A stretch of 64,000 nt of DNA, from contig NZ_WHOH01000003.1 of assembly GCF_009741735.1 (NCBI RefSeq), positions 1,240,001-1,304,000 of the forward strand, given 5' to 3'. Shown here in pieces: positions 18,789 through 27,710 of this stretch (within the stretch, counting starts at the first letter, position 1; each line of letters starts with the position of its first letter). Source of the DNA: Lentibacillus sp. JNUCC-1. GTDB lineage: Bacteria; Bacillota; Bacilli; Bacillales; Amphibacillaceae. The notes under the pieces were generated by a model. It was given only the letters and a program-made list of their open reading frames with translations, was not told where the DNA came from and did no database searches. Made by a program: the position numbers and the translations under genes.

Positions 18789-20054
18789 ATGGAAGAGATT
18801 ATGAAAGCGATCCGGCTGATGGAACAGCAAAAGCATGACGAAGCTGTTATTCAACTTGAAACAGCTTTAGAGACTGCTGACGAGGAAGAAATGTTTACCA
18901 TTGCTGAAATTTATCAGCAATGGGGATACGTTAAAGAGGCAGCTGAGATTTTGGAAATTCTGAGACAATCCTATCCAGGTGAAAGCGAATTGAATATTAT
19001 GCTGGCGGATTTATATATTGAAGTTGAAAATGATGAACAAGCAATTGAATTATTAAATGAAGTAAAAACAGATGATGAAGCATATGTGCAATCACTTGTG
19101 CAGTTGGCAGATTTATACCAGGCACAAGGCTTATTTGAAGTGGCTGAGCAAAAATTATTGGAAGCCAAACAGCTGGAGCCAAATGAAATGATCATTGACT
19201 TCGCGCTTGGTGAATTATACTTTTCAATTGGAGATCATTTAAAGTCCATTAACTACTACGAACGTGTTTTACCAGAGTCGACCGTTGTAGCTGACATTTC
19301 TGTCGGTCTTAGACTTGCAGAGGCCCACGCTGCATCCGGCGGCTATGAAGAAGCAATCAATTATTATCGTGATGCAGAGCCCGAAGACCCTGACACACTT
19401 TTCAAATACGGGCTGGCTGCCCACCAAATTGATCGTAATGATATAGCGATACATGTGTGGGAACAAGTGATTGAACTGGATATGTATTATCATACTGCTT
19501 ACTATTATCTTGCAGAAGCGTACGATAAAGAAGAGATGACAAAAGAAGCGTTGAACGCTGCCAAAAAAGGTCTTACAGTTGATGAATATAACGCTCAACT
19601 CTATTTTTTGGCAGGCAAGCTTGCACATAAGTTGGGAGAAGATGATGAAAGCGAACAGTATCTCAGACAATCCATCGCTCTTGATCCGGATTACAAAGAG
19701 GCCATACTATTTCTGGTTGAAATGTTTAAATCAAACGATAGCCACGAGGCTATTATAGATCTGCTGCAAGAAGTTAACAGAACCGAAACAACTGATGCCT
19801 TATACGAGTGGGAGCTTGCCCGCGCCTACTATGAAAATGAGTCATTTAAAGATGCATTAAAGCATTACGACCTTGCATATAATACACTTAAACAGGACAG
19901 TGACTTCCTCAAAGAATATGCTTATTTCCTGATAGAAGAAGGGAGGAAAGAGAAAGCCATTCAAATATTTGAGTCTTATTTGCTGCTTCAGCCGCTCGAT
20001 ACGGAAACAGAAGCATATGTTGATCGATTAAAAGAAACCCATACAAGTGAATAA
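18789..20054 (+). CDS. ypiA: TPR-repeat protein YpiA
   Basis: 421 residues, acidic, built almost wholly of tetratricopeptide repeats (for example EAVIQLETALETADEEE, AIELLNEVKTDDEAYV, LEPNEMIIDFALGELYF). Position ahead of ypiB-ypiF-qcrABC matches B. subtilis ypiA. Soluble; probably a scaffold for protein-protein contacts. Specific partner unknown. Confidence 0.88.
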   Translation: MEEIMKAIRLMEQQKHDEAVIQLETALETADEEEMFTIAEIYQQWGYVKEAAEILEILRQSYPGESELNIMLADLYIEVENDEQAIELLNEVKTDDEAYVQSLVQLADLYQAQGLFEVAEQKLLEAKQLEPNEMIIDFALGELYFSIGDHLKSINYYERVLPESTVVADISVGLRLAEAHAASGGYEEAINYYRDAEPEDPDTLFKYGLAAHQIDRNDIAIHVWEQVIELDMYYHTAYYYLAEAYDKEEMTKEALNAAKKGLTVDEYNAQLYFLAGKLAHKLGEDDESEQYLRQSIALDPDYKEAILFLVEMFKSNDSHEAIIDLLQEVNRTETTDALYEWELARAYYENESFKDALKHYDLAYNTLKQDSDFLKEYAYFLIEEGRKEKAIQIFESYLLLQPLDTETEAYVDRLKETHTSE

Positions 20055-20081
20055 TAATTTGCAAATGACATTTGGGAGGCG

Positions 20082-20660
20082 ATGTTACGCGTGCAAACCC
20101 CAATTTCTGCCCATGATAAAAAGTCGTTTATCAAGTGGTTTCTCAACCATTATCAATTAAAAAAACGGGAAAGTGTCTGGATTCTGAACTATTTATCAAA
20201 TCACCCTAAAATTTTATCCAATGTACACTTTGTAAGAGACATTAAATTTTGTCCAAGAGGCATCGTCATTACGAGCCACTGTTCGGATCATGTACCTTTT
20301 CGGTTTTATAAAAAGCAGGTTGTAACCACCGATGCGGAGAAATCGTTTCATGATATTCGATTAAATCAGCAGGAACCGCTTTATATCCAACTGAATTTCA
20401 AGAATGCGCATCAAAATACATTTTATGCTGCTGTCCTTGAGGAAAACCCTTTTATACCTGATGCTCACTTCATTACCAAGAAGGATGAAATCAATGCCAG
20501 ACAACTGCTTGAACATACGCTGTATCAATTTCAACAGGAAAAGCTTTTAGCAGAAATTAATGAAGCACTGGATCGGAAAGACAAACAGCGATTCATGGAT
20601 TTGGCTCAGCAAATGGAAGAAATAAAACGCTCGTATATTAATCAACCTGATTCGTTTTAG
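20082..20660 (+). CDS. ypiB: YpiB, UPF0302 family protein
   Basis: 192 residues matching YpiB: FIKWFLNHYQLKKRESVWIL, FCPRGIVITS and TTDAEKSFHDIRLNQQ. The start is uncertain: ATG 20082 lies only two bases after GGGAGG, while GTG 20091 lies 11 bases after it. A genetic link of YpiB to cytochrome bc synthesis is suggested only by its constant place before qcrABC. No catalytic motif recognised. Confidence 0.88.
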   Translation: MLRVQTPISAHDKKSFIKWFLNHYQLKKRESVWILNYLSNHPKILSNVHFVRDIKFCPRGIVITSHCSDHVPFRFYKKQVVTTDAEKSFHDIRLNQQEPLYIQLNFKNAHQNTFYAAVLEENPFIPDAHFITKKDEINARQLLEHTLYQFQQEKLLAEINEALDRKDKQRFMDLAQQMEEIKRSYINQPDSF

Positions 20661-20673
20661 GTTGATTTTTTTT
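20640..20673 (+). terminator. Hairpin terminator at the end of ypiB
   Basis: AATCAACCT pairs with AGGTTGATT, followed by a T run; it overlaps the ypiB stop codon. It may partially separate ypiA-ypiB from ypiF-qcrABC. Confidence 0.7.
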
Positions 20674-20731
20674 GATTGTATGGTTAATATTTGAGTTGGC
20701 AGACTGTATCAGGAAAGGCAGGCTACATACT

Positions 20732-21190
20732 ATGAAGTGGACTAAATCTGATTTATCACGATTTTTGGAAGCGCAGGAATATGTTGATACTGTAATAATT
20801 CCATTGGTTCCTTTTCAGTTTTCACATGAAAAAAAGATGGGAAAAGACGCATTTCAAGCTGAACTTGTTTATTTATTTGCTCAAGGCGTTGAACAAGAGC
20901 TTGCAGGAAGGGTGATACTTACCCCCGCCTATCATTATGTTAAATCAACAGATAAACATAAAGAAGCTGAGCGCGTGGCTGAGTGGGAGAAGGAAATTAA
21001 ATCACAGCCCTTTAAACACGTTTTTTATCTTACCTTTGACCCATCATGGAAGAAAAACGAAAAAGCGCTTGAGGGTACGCTTCTGTGGTTTCCTGCAATA
21101 TCTGCGAATGGAGACGCTCACTCATCTGTGGATGTGCTGCGCCCGCAGGTTGAACAGGTGGTTGAATTAATTCGATCTTATTGGGAATAA
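20732..21190 (+). CDS. ypiF: YpiF, DUF2487 family protein
   Basis: 152 residues from ATG 20732 (ribosome site GGAAAGGCAGG). An MKWTKSDL start and EYVDTVIIPLVPF match the YpiF family. It lies directly upstream of qcrA, as in other Bacillaceae. Role unknown. Confidence 0.85.
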   Translation: MKWTKSDLSRFLEAQEYVDTVIIPLVPFQFSHEKKMGKDAFQAELVYLFAQGVEQELAGRVILTPAYHYVKSTDKHKEAERVAEWEKEIKSQPFKHVFYLTFDPSWKKNEKALEGTLLWFPAISANGDAHSSVDVLRPQVEQVVELIRSYWE

Positions 21191-21323
21191 ATACAATAAT
21201 CATCGTACAATTAGAGTATAATTGATTGACCGCGTCATCACTTTGCGCTATCATGGGTATGTCCTAGTAATCTGTATAAAATGCAAAATGTCCGTGATAT
21301 TATCTTTAAGAGGGGGGAAAAAC

Positions 21324-21836
21324 ATGAGTGGAGAAAAACAGCAGGTGTCCCGTCGCCAGTTTTTAAACTATACGCTTACAGGTGTCGGTGGATTTATGGC
21401 AGCCGGTATTATGGTTCCAATGCTGCGTATGGCAGTAGACCCGGTTTTAAAACCATCCGGCCATGGTGATTTTCACAACGTCAATTTGTCTGTTGATGAT
21501 ATCAGCAATGACCCACAGCGTGTTGAATGGGAAGTTGAACAGGTGGATGGCTGGTATAAATCCAAGGTGCAAAAAGCAGCCTGGGTTTACAAAGATGATG
21601 GTGGCAACATCATTGCGCTTTCCCCAATTTGTAAGCACTTGGGGTGCATCGTGACATGGGAAGGCAGTGAGCAATATCCAAATGAATTTTATTGCCCATG
21701 CCATGACGGACGCTATTATAAAAGCGGTGTAAACGTTCCGGGCACACCACCAACAGCGCCGTTAGATATGTACGAGAAAAAAGTTGAGGATGGCATGTTG
21801 TATCTCGGCGATACCAAACCACATAAGGAGGCGTAA
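21324..21836 (+). CDS. qcrA: Menaquinol:cytochrome c reductase Rieske iron-sulfur subunit
   Basis: 170 residues from ATG 21324 after GAGGGGGG. An N-terminal twin-arginine-like sequence (SRRQFLNYTLTGVGGF) leads into a single membrane anchor. The 2Fe-2S ligand boxes are CKHLGC (C103) and CPCHDG (C124). It transfers electrons from menaquinol to cytochrome c. The SRRQFL motif suggests Tat export, and tatA/tatC are encoded further along this window. First gene of qcrABC. Confidence 0.96.
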   Translation: MSGEKQQVSRRQFLNYTLTGVGGFMAAGIMVPMLRMAVDPVLKPSGHGDFHNVNLSVDDISNDPQRVEWEVEQVDGWYKSKVQKAAWVYKDDGGNIIALSPICKHLGCIVTWEGSEQYPNEFYCPCHDGRYYKSGVNVPGTPPTAPLDMYEKKVEDGMLYLGDTKPHKEA

Positions 21837-21842
21837 TCATAT

Positions 21843-22517
21843 ATGCTGCAGAAAATGTATGACTGGATAGATGAACGCGTAGATATTACGCCTATATGGC
21901 GGGATATTGCCGATCATGAGGTGCCAGAGCATGTTAACCCGGCACACCATTTCTCGGCCTTTGTTTATTGTTTTGGCGGATTGACGTTTTTCGTCGTCGT
22001 CATTCAAATTCTATCCGGTATGTTTTTAACGATGTATTATGTCCACGATATTGAAAATGCATGGAGATCTGTTTATTATTTGCAGATTGATGTAGCTCAT
22101 GGACAGATAGTCAGGGGAATGCACCATTGGGGCGCGAGTGTCGTGATTGTTATGCTGTTCTTACATACGTTGCGTGTCTTTTTCCAAGGTGCTTATAAAA
22201 AACCTCGGGAACTGAACTGGATGGTGGGAGTATTACTATTCTTCACAATCCTCGGTCTTGGTTTCACAGGTTACTTGCTGCCATGGGATAACAAAGCTTA
22301 TTTCGCAACCCAAGTAGGTTTAGAAATTGCAGAGCAGGTACCTTTTATAGGTCCTGAAATTAAAACGCTCCTTGCTGGTGATGAAAGTATTGTCGGAGCC
22401 CAGACATTGTCAAGATTCTTTGCGATTCACGTGTTTTTCTTGCCAGGTGCGTTATTTGCTTTGATGGCAGTTCACTTTATCTTGATTAGAAGACAGGGCA
22501 TATCCGGTCCACTATAA
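21843..22517 (+). CDS. qcrB: Menaquinol:cytochrome c reductase cytochrome b subunit
   Basis: 224 residues, the short b6-type cytochrome b found in Bacillus. Four membrane helices carry the bis-haem histidines, including the HHWGAS and FAIHVFFLPG segments. It starts six bases after qcrA with AAGGAGGCG. It forms the quinol-oxidising core with QcrA and QcrC. Confidence 0.97.
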   Translation: MLQKMYDWIDERVDITPIWRDIADHEVPEHVNPAHHFSAFVYCFGGLTFFVVVIQILSGMFLTMYYVHDIENAWRSVYYLQIDVAHGQIVRGMHHWGASVVIVMLFLHTLRVFFQGAYKKPRELNWMVGVLLFFTILGLGFTGYLLPWDNKAYFATQVGLEIAEQVPFIGPEIKTLLAGDESIVGAQTLSRFFAIHVFFLPGALFALMAVHFILIRRQGISGPL

Positions 22518-22535
22518 TAAAAAGGAGGTAAAGCT

Positions 22536-23315
22536 GTGCATAAGGGAAAAGGAATGAAGTTTGTCGGAGATTCCCGTATTTCCGCTGAACGCAAATCAAC
22601 CATACCTAAAGATTATTCTGAATATCCCGGAAGAACAGAAGCTTTTTGGCCCAACTTCCTCTTAAAAGAGTGGCTGGTGGGAGCTGTTTTTCTAGTCGGT
22701 TTTCTAACATTGACATTGGCACATCCTGCTCCTTTGGAAGGGGTTGCCGATCCAACAAGTGCAACGTACATACCGTTGCCTGACTGGTACTTTCTGTTCT
22801 TGTATGAATTATTAAAATATCAATTTGCAAGTGGTCCGTTCGTTTTGTTTGGGATTCTTATCTTGCCAGGACTCGCTTTTGGTGGTCTTTTACTTGCTCC
22901 GTTTTTGGATCCGGGACCAGGCAGAAGGCCTCATCAGCGTCCGGTAGCAGTAGCTATGATGCTGTTGGCTGTTGTGTCAGTAATCTGGCTCACATACGAG
23001 TCTTCTTCACATGTTGATTGGGAACAGCGTGCCGAAGCGAATAAACCGATTCATCCAGATGAGTCTGTAGTTGATCAAGACGACCCGGGATTTGCGATAT
23101 ATGAATCCAACTGTATGTCTTGTCATGGAGATAACCTGCAGGGCACTCAAATGGGACCTTCACTTCTGGAAACCGAACATAGCGCAGAAGAAATCGCCAC
23201 AATTGCTCATGAGGGAATTGGCGATATGCCAGCTGGTATTTTCCAGGGTTCGGACGAAGAATTGGATAAATTGGTTGAGTTTATTGTGAAAACGAAAGAA
23301 GAAAGCCAGAAGTAA
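22536..23315 (+). CDS. qcrC: Menaquinol:cytochrome c reductase fused subunit IV/cytochrome c
   Basis: 259 residues from GTG 22536 after AAAGGAGG. The N-terminal two thirds resemble subunit IV of b6f complexes (three membrane helices with LPDWYFLFLYELLKYQF); the C-terminal third is a cytochrome c domain with haem motif CMSCH (C193) and axial Met candidate in GDMPAGIF. Completes the bc complex that feeds cytochrome c oxidases such as the ba3-type one downstream. Confidence 0.96.
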   Translation: MHKGKGMKFVGDSRISAERKSTIPKDYSEYPGRTEAFWPNFLLKEWLVGAVFLVGFLTLTLAHPAPLEGVADPTSATYIPLPDWYFLFLYELLKYQFASGPFVLFGILILPGLAFGGLLLAPFLDPGPGRRPHQRPVAVAMMLLAVVSVIWLTYESSSHVDWEQRAEANKPIHPDESVVDQDDPGFAIYESNCMSCHGDNLQGTQMGPSLLETEHSAEEIATIAHEGIGDMPAGIFQGSDEELDKLVEFIVKTKEESQK

Positions 23316-23321
23316 TGATTA

Positions 23322-23355
23322 AACACCTTTGCCTACACACGGCAAAGGTGTTTTC
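23322..23355 (+). terminator. Rho-independent terminator after qcrC
   Basis: AACACCTTTGCC and GGCAAAGGTGTT form a perfect 12-bp stem with a seven-base loop. Confidence 0.8.
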
Positions 23356-23381
23356 CATCTTGTTTGAAAAGGAAGAGGTTT

Positions 23382-23963
23382 ATGCCGCTTAAATACATCC
23401 TTACCGATCGACGTTTTTTGATTGTTTTATTTTTGATCAATTTATTTGGCACCGTTTACGGTTACATATGGTATGAAAGCCAACTAGCGATTACACCGGC
23501 TATTTTCCTTCCTTTTGTGCCAGACAGTCCAACTGCCAGTCTCTTCTTTACGATTTTTTTGTTGTTTTTCATTGCTGGCCGAAATATACCTTATATAGAG
23601 GCCTTGGCTATTATGTCATTATTTAAATATGGCATATGGGCAGTTGTCATGAATTTGCTGACCTTATATGTAGATGGATCTCTTCCATGGGAAGGCTATA
23701 TGCTGATTGTGTCCCATGGTGCGATGGCCGTTCAAGGGCTGTTATACGCTCCTTTTTATCGGATTAAATTACGGCATTTTGCGGTTGCGGCAGTCTGGAT
23801 TTTACATAATGACATTATTGATTATGTGTTCGGTATGATGCCAATATATTCAAAACTGACAGATCACATGAACCAAATTGGCTATTTTACTTTTTGGCTT
23901 AGCATTGCCACTATTGTGGTGACATATTTCGTTACGTTAAGAAATGAAAAAAGAGGACTATAA
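23382..23963 (+). CDS. ypjA: YpjA, DUF1405 membrane protein
   Basis: 193 residues from ATG 23382 (ribosome site AGGAAGAGG), with about five to six membrane spans. The N-terminus LIVLFLINLFGTVYGYIWYE and FVPDSPTASLFF match the DUF1405/YpjA family. It follows qcrC as in B. subtilis. Function unknown. Confidence 0.87.
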   Translation: MPLKYILTDRRFLIVLFLINLFGTVYGYIWYESQLAITPAIFLPFVPDSPTASLFFTIFLLFFIAGRNIPYIEALAIMSLFKYGIWAVVMNLLTLYVDGSLPWEGYMLIVSHGAMAVQGLLYAPFYRIKLRHFAVAAVWILHNDIIDYVFGMMPIYSKLTDHMNQIGYFTFWLSIATIVVTYFVTLRNEKRGL

Positions 23964-24049
23964 AATATTTTTACCCACTTCTCTTGTGTGATAAATGGGA
24001 GACGTCCTGCATATATTGGAAGAAAGTCATGTGTGTGGGGTGGTGCTTT

Positions 24050-24304
24050 GTGGGACAGAGCGTTAAAAAGCATATACAGATTCTGTTGTTCCTTACAGCG
24101 TGTTCCATTGCCATCTTTTTTAACAATCAGCATCACGTATTTGCAAGTAGTGTGAATAACAAAAAAGTTCACATCATCAATATGGTTCCTTTTTATTGGC
24201 TGGTTGGGGTTGTAGGGGGATCCATCGTTATCACACTTCTTTATGTAAGTTTAAAAAAATACAATGCAGAACATAAAAGGCAAAAACAAAGGAAAGATAG
24301 TTGA
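24050..24304 (+). CDS. ypjB: Shortened YpjB-like sporulation protein (internal domain missing)
   Basis: The small open frame has an N-terminal signal-like segment (KKHIQILLFLTACSIAIFF) and a C-terminal membrane span with basic tail (VGGSIVITLLYVSLKKY) that resembles the end of YpjB. Full YpjB is about 260 residues; here only ~85 fit, so the whole extracytoplasmic middle is missing. It stands where ypjB is expected, after ypjA. The start is unclear: GTG 24050 after a GGGGTGG, or ATG 24030. It may be a non-functional remnant. Confidence 0.5.
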   Translation: MGQSVKKHIQILLFLTACSIAIFFNNQHHVFASSVNNKKVHIINMVPFYWLVGVVGGSIVITLLYVSLKKYNAEHKRQKQRKDS

Positions 24305-24367
24305 CGAGCATACCATTTTTGACTATAATTGACCTTAAGAGTTAATCTATTTATGGAGGCAGGTAAA

Positions 24368-25051
24368 TTGGGAGGACTAGGGATATATCTTGTATACTTT
24401 GCGATATTAATTATTATCCCCTTATGGGCTCAGGGTAAAGTAAAAAGCACCTATAAAAAGTATTCCAAAATCGGGTATTCTTCACAGATGACCGGTGCGG
24501 AAGTTGCGCGGAAAATATTAAATGATAACGGTCTGTTCGATGTAGAGATCCAAGAAACAAAGGGAATGCTTTCAGATCACTATGATCCAAGAAAAAAGGT
24601 TGTTCGTCTTTCAAGCGCAAACTATCATGGCCGGTCTATGGCCGCTGCTGCGATTTCCGCTCACGAAGTAGGCCACGCTATTCAAGATGCTGAGGCATAC
24701 GCCTTTCTGCGTTTTAGACATGCGCTTGTGCCAGTTGCCAATCTCGGATCTAATATGTCAATGTTCTTGATTATTGGTGGTATTTTCCTCGATATGGCAA
24801 ATTTAATTCTCTTCGGTGTTATTTTTATGGCCGCTGCAGTATTGTTTCAGTTTGTCACATTGCCTGTTGAATTTAACGCTTCAAGCCGGGCAATGACACA
24901 ACTTGTATCTACAGGAATTATTACAAATAGTGAAGAACGTCCGACGAAAAAAGTCTTAAATGCCGCAGCTCTCACCTATGTCGCTGCAGCAGTTGTTGCG
25001 TTAATGGAACTGATGAGATTTGTCTTGATATTCGTCGCGAGCGATGATTAA
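24368..25051 (+). CDS. yugP: YugP-type zinc metallopeptidase, membrane-bound
   Basis: 227 residues from TTG 24368, which follows GGAGG at normal spacing. It has a membrane segment at the N-terminus, then SDHYDPRKKVVRLS, the zinc motif HEVGH, and two to three further hydrophobic segments (LIIGGIFLDMANLILFGVIF). EFNASSRAM supplies the likely third ligand region. Peptidase_M48-like family; substrate unknown. In B. subtilis yugP is at a different locus, so its presence here next to the shrunken ypjB suggests local rearrangement. Confidence 0.88.
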   Translation: MGGLGIYLVYFAILIIIPLWAQGKVKSTYKKYSKIGYSSQMTGAEVARKILNDNGLFDVEIQETKGMLSDHYDPRKKVVRLSSANYHGRSMAAAAISAHEVGHAIQDAEAYAFLRFRHALVPVANLGSNMSMFLIIGGIFLDMANLILFGVIFMAAAVLFQFVTLPVEFNASSRAMTQLVSTGIITNSEERPTKKVLNAAALTYVAAAVVALMELMRFVLIFVASDD

Positions 25052-25084
25052 GTATTAAGCAAGTCATCTGACATATGCTAAAAG

Positions 25085-25130
25085 AAAATCCGGCCCGATT
25101 CACTTTCCAAATGAATCGGGCCGGATTTTT
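25085..25130. terminator. Bidirectional terminator between yugP and ypjC
   Basis: An 18-bp perfect stem (25085-25102 with 25112-25129) has A and T runs on its two sides, serving the convergent genes on both strands. Confidence 0.92.
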
Positions 25131-25138
25131 GCGTTTTG

Positions 25139-26010
25139 TTAGTGCTCCAATGGCTTTTTGTTTTCATCCAGTGTGAATCCTTCACCCATTACATCGTGTA
25201 CGGAATCAACAGCGACAAAAGCGTGGGGATCAATATCGTTGATGATGTTTTTGAGGCGAACGATTTCATTACGTGCAATGACGCAGTAAAGTACATCGCG
25301 TCTTTCCCCGGTAAAACTGCCTCTTCCATCAAGCATCGTCACTCCGCGGTCCATTACCTGGTTGATTTTAGCAGCAATTTCACTGCTCTTTGACGAGATG
25401 ATCATGGCCCCCCGTGCTGAATAAGCACCTTCCTGAATAAAGTCAATAACCCTAGCACCTATATACACTGCTACCAACGTATACATACCCTCTACCAGCT
25501 CAAGAACAAAAAAGATGGAAGTGGAAATCACAACAAGGTCAAACAGAAACATGGTTCTTCCCATACTCCAACCGGCATATTTATGTACAATCCTGGCGAT
25601 GATATCGACCCCGCCTGTTGTACCGCCATAACGAAATATAATACCGAGCCCTACACCTATAAACACTCCTGCAAATAAAGCGGCCAATGTCATATCCGAT
25701 TGCAGGTATGTCGGAAAATGGTGTGCCTGAAAGACGCCCAGAAACACTGAAACAGCAAAAGTCCCAATAATCGTATATAAAAAAGTAGTTCGGCCCAGGA
25801 ACTTCCAACCAATAAAAAAGACTGGAATGTTAAGGACAAGGTTCATGACAGCAGGGTCCCATCCCCACAAAAAGTAAAATAACAATGTGATCCCTGTAAA
25901 ACCGCCTTCACTCAAATTGTTCTGCATATTGAAATGAACAATTCCGAATGAAAATATTGCAGAACCCAACAAAATAAAAAAGTGTTTTTGAGCTTCAATC
26001 CGAATAACAT
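25139..26010 (-). pseudogene. ypjC: YitT/YpjC family membrane protein, frameshifted near its start
   Basis: The long frame encodes ~275 residues with five membrane spans and a C-terminal DUF2179 domain (RRDVLYCVIARNEI), typical of the YitT family. Its only start in frame lacks a ribosome site. The proper start is ATG at 26008-26010 (complement), after AAGGAGG, reading MLFGLKLKNT. Adding one base to the six-base run at 25976-25981 joins this to FFILLGSAIFSFGIVHFN, matching the family N-terminus. Function of the family is not established. Confidence 0.82.
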
Positions 26011-26173
26011 CTATAATTCCTCCTTCCTTGCAGCAAACATGCCTCCAATTATAGCCAAAAACATCATGATCTACAATGAATCAGCTAAAACATTTGTCAA
26101 ATCTGCTATTTTTAGCTAACATTAAAGAAACGCAAAACATGATCATACAATTTAGAAGGGTTTTGACGACCAT

Positions 26174-26503
26174 ATGAATTATCGCACGAAAGAGATACAA
26201 CAACGTGTACATAACTATATTTCCCAATTTGAAGAAGGTTATTTTTCACCTTTGTCTATGATGGCGAGACTCACCGAAGAAACTGGCGAACTTGCGAGGG
26301 AGATAAATCATTTTTATGGAGAGAAACCTAAAAAGTCCAGTGAAAACATTCGAACAGTAGAAGAAGAACTCGGTGATATACTGTTTGTTATTACGACTTT
26401 CGCAAATTCATTAGATATTGATTTATCAGATGCATTTGAAAGCAGTATGAGTAAGTTTGAAACGCGTGATAAAGATCGCTGGACTAAAAAGAATACGGAC
26501 TGA
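26174..26503 (+). CDS. ypjD: MazG-like nucleotide pyrophosphohydrolase YpjD
   Basis: 109 residues. The MazG fold metal motif is visible as EETGELAREI and, later, VEEELGDILFVI (E-x2-E...E-x2-D). Such enzymes hydrolyse (d)NTPs to monophosphates, probably as house-cleaning. It opens the ypjD-dapB-mgsA-bshA-cca-birA cluster. The 160 bases upstream hold no other gene I can support. Confidence 0.93.
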   Translation: MNYRTKEIQQRVHNYISQFEEGYFSPLSMMARLTEETGELAREINHFYGEKPKKSSENIRTVEEELGDILFVITTFANSLDIDLSDAFESSMSKFETRDKDRWTKKNTD

Positions 26504-26522
26504 TGAGCACAGGGGGACTGCT

Positions 26523-27239
26523 ATGAAAAGCATTCGCATCGTATTGGCCGGACCAAGAGGGAAAATGGGAGGAATTGTGCAACAGATGATCAAACAAACA
26601 GAAGGGTTTGATCTCGTTGGATGTATCGACCGAAAGTCAGGCAATCCAGACCTTCAAGCTCCTGTCTTTGATAATGCATATACATGCTTCGAGCAAATAG
26701 AAGCTGATGTTTTGGTAGACTTTACGGTAGCCGATGCTTGTTTTGAACACTGCAGAGCTGCGATAGCTCAACATGTGCGACCCGTCGTTGGGACATCTGG
26801 TATGACAGAGAAGCAAATGAATGAACTTGTTCAGCTTACACAAACGCATAAAACGGGCTGCATTATCGCTCCTAATTTTTCCACAGGGGCTGTATTGATG
26901 ATGCAGTTTGCCAAAATGGCTGCGAAGTTGTTTCCGGAAACAGAAATTATTGAAAAGCATCACAACCAAAAAGTGGATGCACCATCGGGTACAGCTATTA
27001 AGACCGCTGAGATGCTGGAACGTGATCACGCAAATAAAACCATACCCATACACAGCATTCGTCTTCCTGGTCTGATGGCTCACCATGAAGTTATTTTTGG
27101 TGGCGAAGGAGAGACCCTCTCCATAAAACATGATTCATACAGTCGAGATTCATTCATGGAAGGTATTAAATGGGCTGTCCATCATGTTATGACAATGGAT
27201 CATTTCATTTATGGACTTGAAGAGATGCTAGAGAACTGA
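26523..27239 (+). CDS. dapB: 4-hydroxy-tetrahydrodipicolinate reductase
   Basis: 238 residues from ATG 26523 (AGGGGG ribosome site). NAD(P)-binding start GPRGKMG, then VGTSGMTEKQ, and the active-site stretch EKHHNQKVDAPSGTA. It catalyses the second committed step of diaminopimelate/lysine and dipicolinate supply, important for wall and spores. Follows ypjD by 20 bases. Confidence 0.96.
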   Translation: MKSIRIVLAGPRGKMGGIVQQMIKQTEGFDLVGCIDRKSGNPDLQAPVFDNAYTCFEQIEADVLVDFTVADACFEHCRAAIAQHVRPVVGTSGMTEKQMNELVQLTQTHKTGCIIAPNFSTGAVLMMQFAKMAAKLFPETEIIEKHHNQKVDAPSGTAIKTAEMLERDHANKTIPIHSIRLPGLMAHHEVIFGGEGETLSIKHDSYSRDSFMEGIKWAVHHVMTMDHFIYGLEEMLEN

Positions 27240-27294
27240 AGATCATTAGTGATACAAACCAGTTAATTAATTGCAGAAGAAACAGGTGAGTGTG

Positions 27295-27710
27295 TTGAAT
27301 ATAGCTTTAATTGCACATGATAAAAGAAAGAAGAAATGATTCGCTTTTCAATGGCGTATAAGCATGTCCTGAAAGAACATCACTTATATGCAACAGGAAC
27401 AACAGGCAAGTTAATTCATGAAGCAACCGAATTGCCTGTAACGCGCTTTCAATCAGGACCACAAGGTGGCGATCAACAAATTGGAGCGATGATTGCCAGT
27501 AACGAAATGGACATGGTGATTTTCTTCCGAGACCCTTTAACGTCCCAGCCGCATGAGCCTGATGTAAGTGCCTTGATGCGTCTTTGTGATGTGCACTTAA
27601 TTCCACTGGCTACAAATTTAGCAGCTGGAGAAATTGTGATCAGAGGGCTTGAGCGGGGAGATCTTCAATGGCGTGAGATTGTTGCAGCACAAAAGGATTT
27701 GAAAAAATGA
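27295..27710 (+). pseudogene. mgsA: Methylglyoxal synthase, frameshifted near the N-terminus
   Basis: TTG 27295 (or GTG 27292) reads [14 protein letters not shown] and stops at 27337-27339. From ATG 27336 a second frame gives the rest of the enzyme, with [44 protein letters not shown] and [10 protein letters not shown]. One missing A in 27331-27336 accounts for the break. The lost N-terminus carries the conserved His-Asp and Lys of the phosphate site, so the short frame alone would not be active. The enzyme makes methylglyoxal from dihydroxyacetone phosphate. bshA overlaps its end by four bases. Confidence 0.88.
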
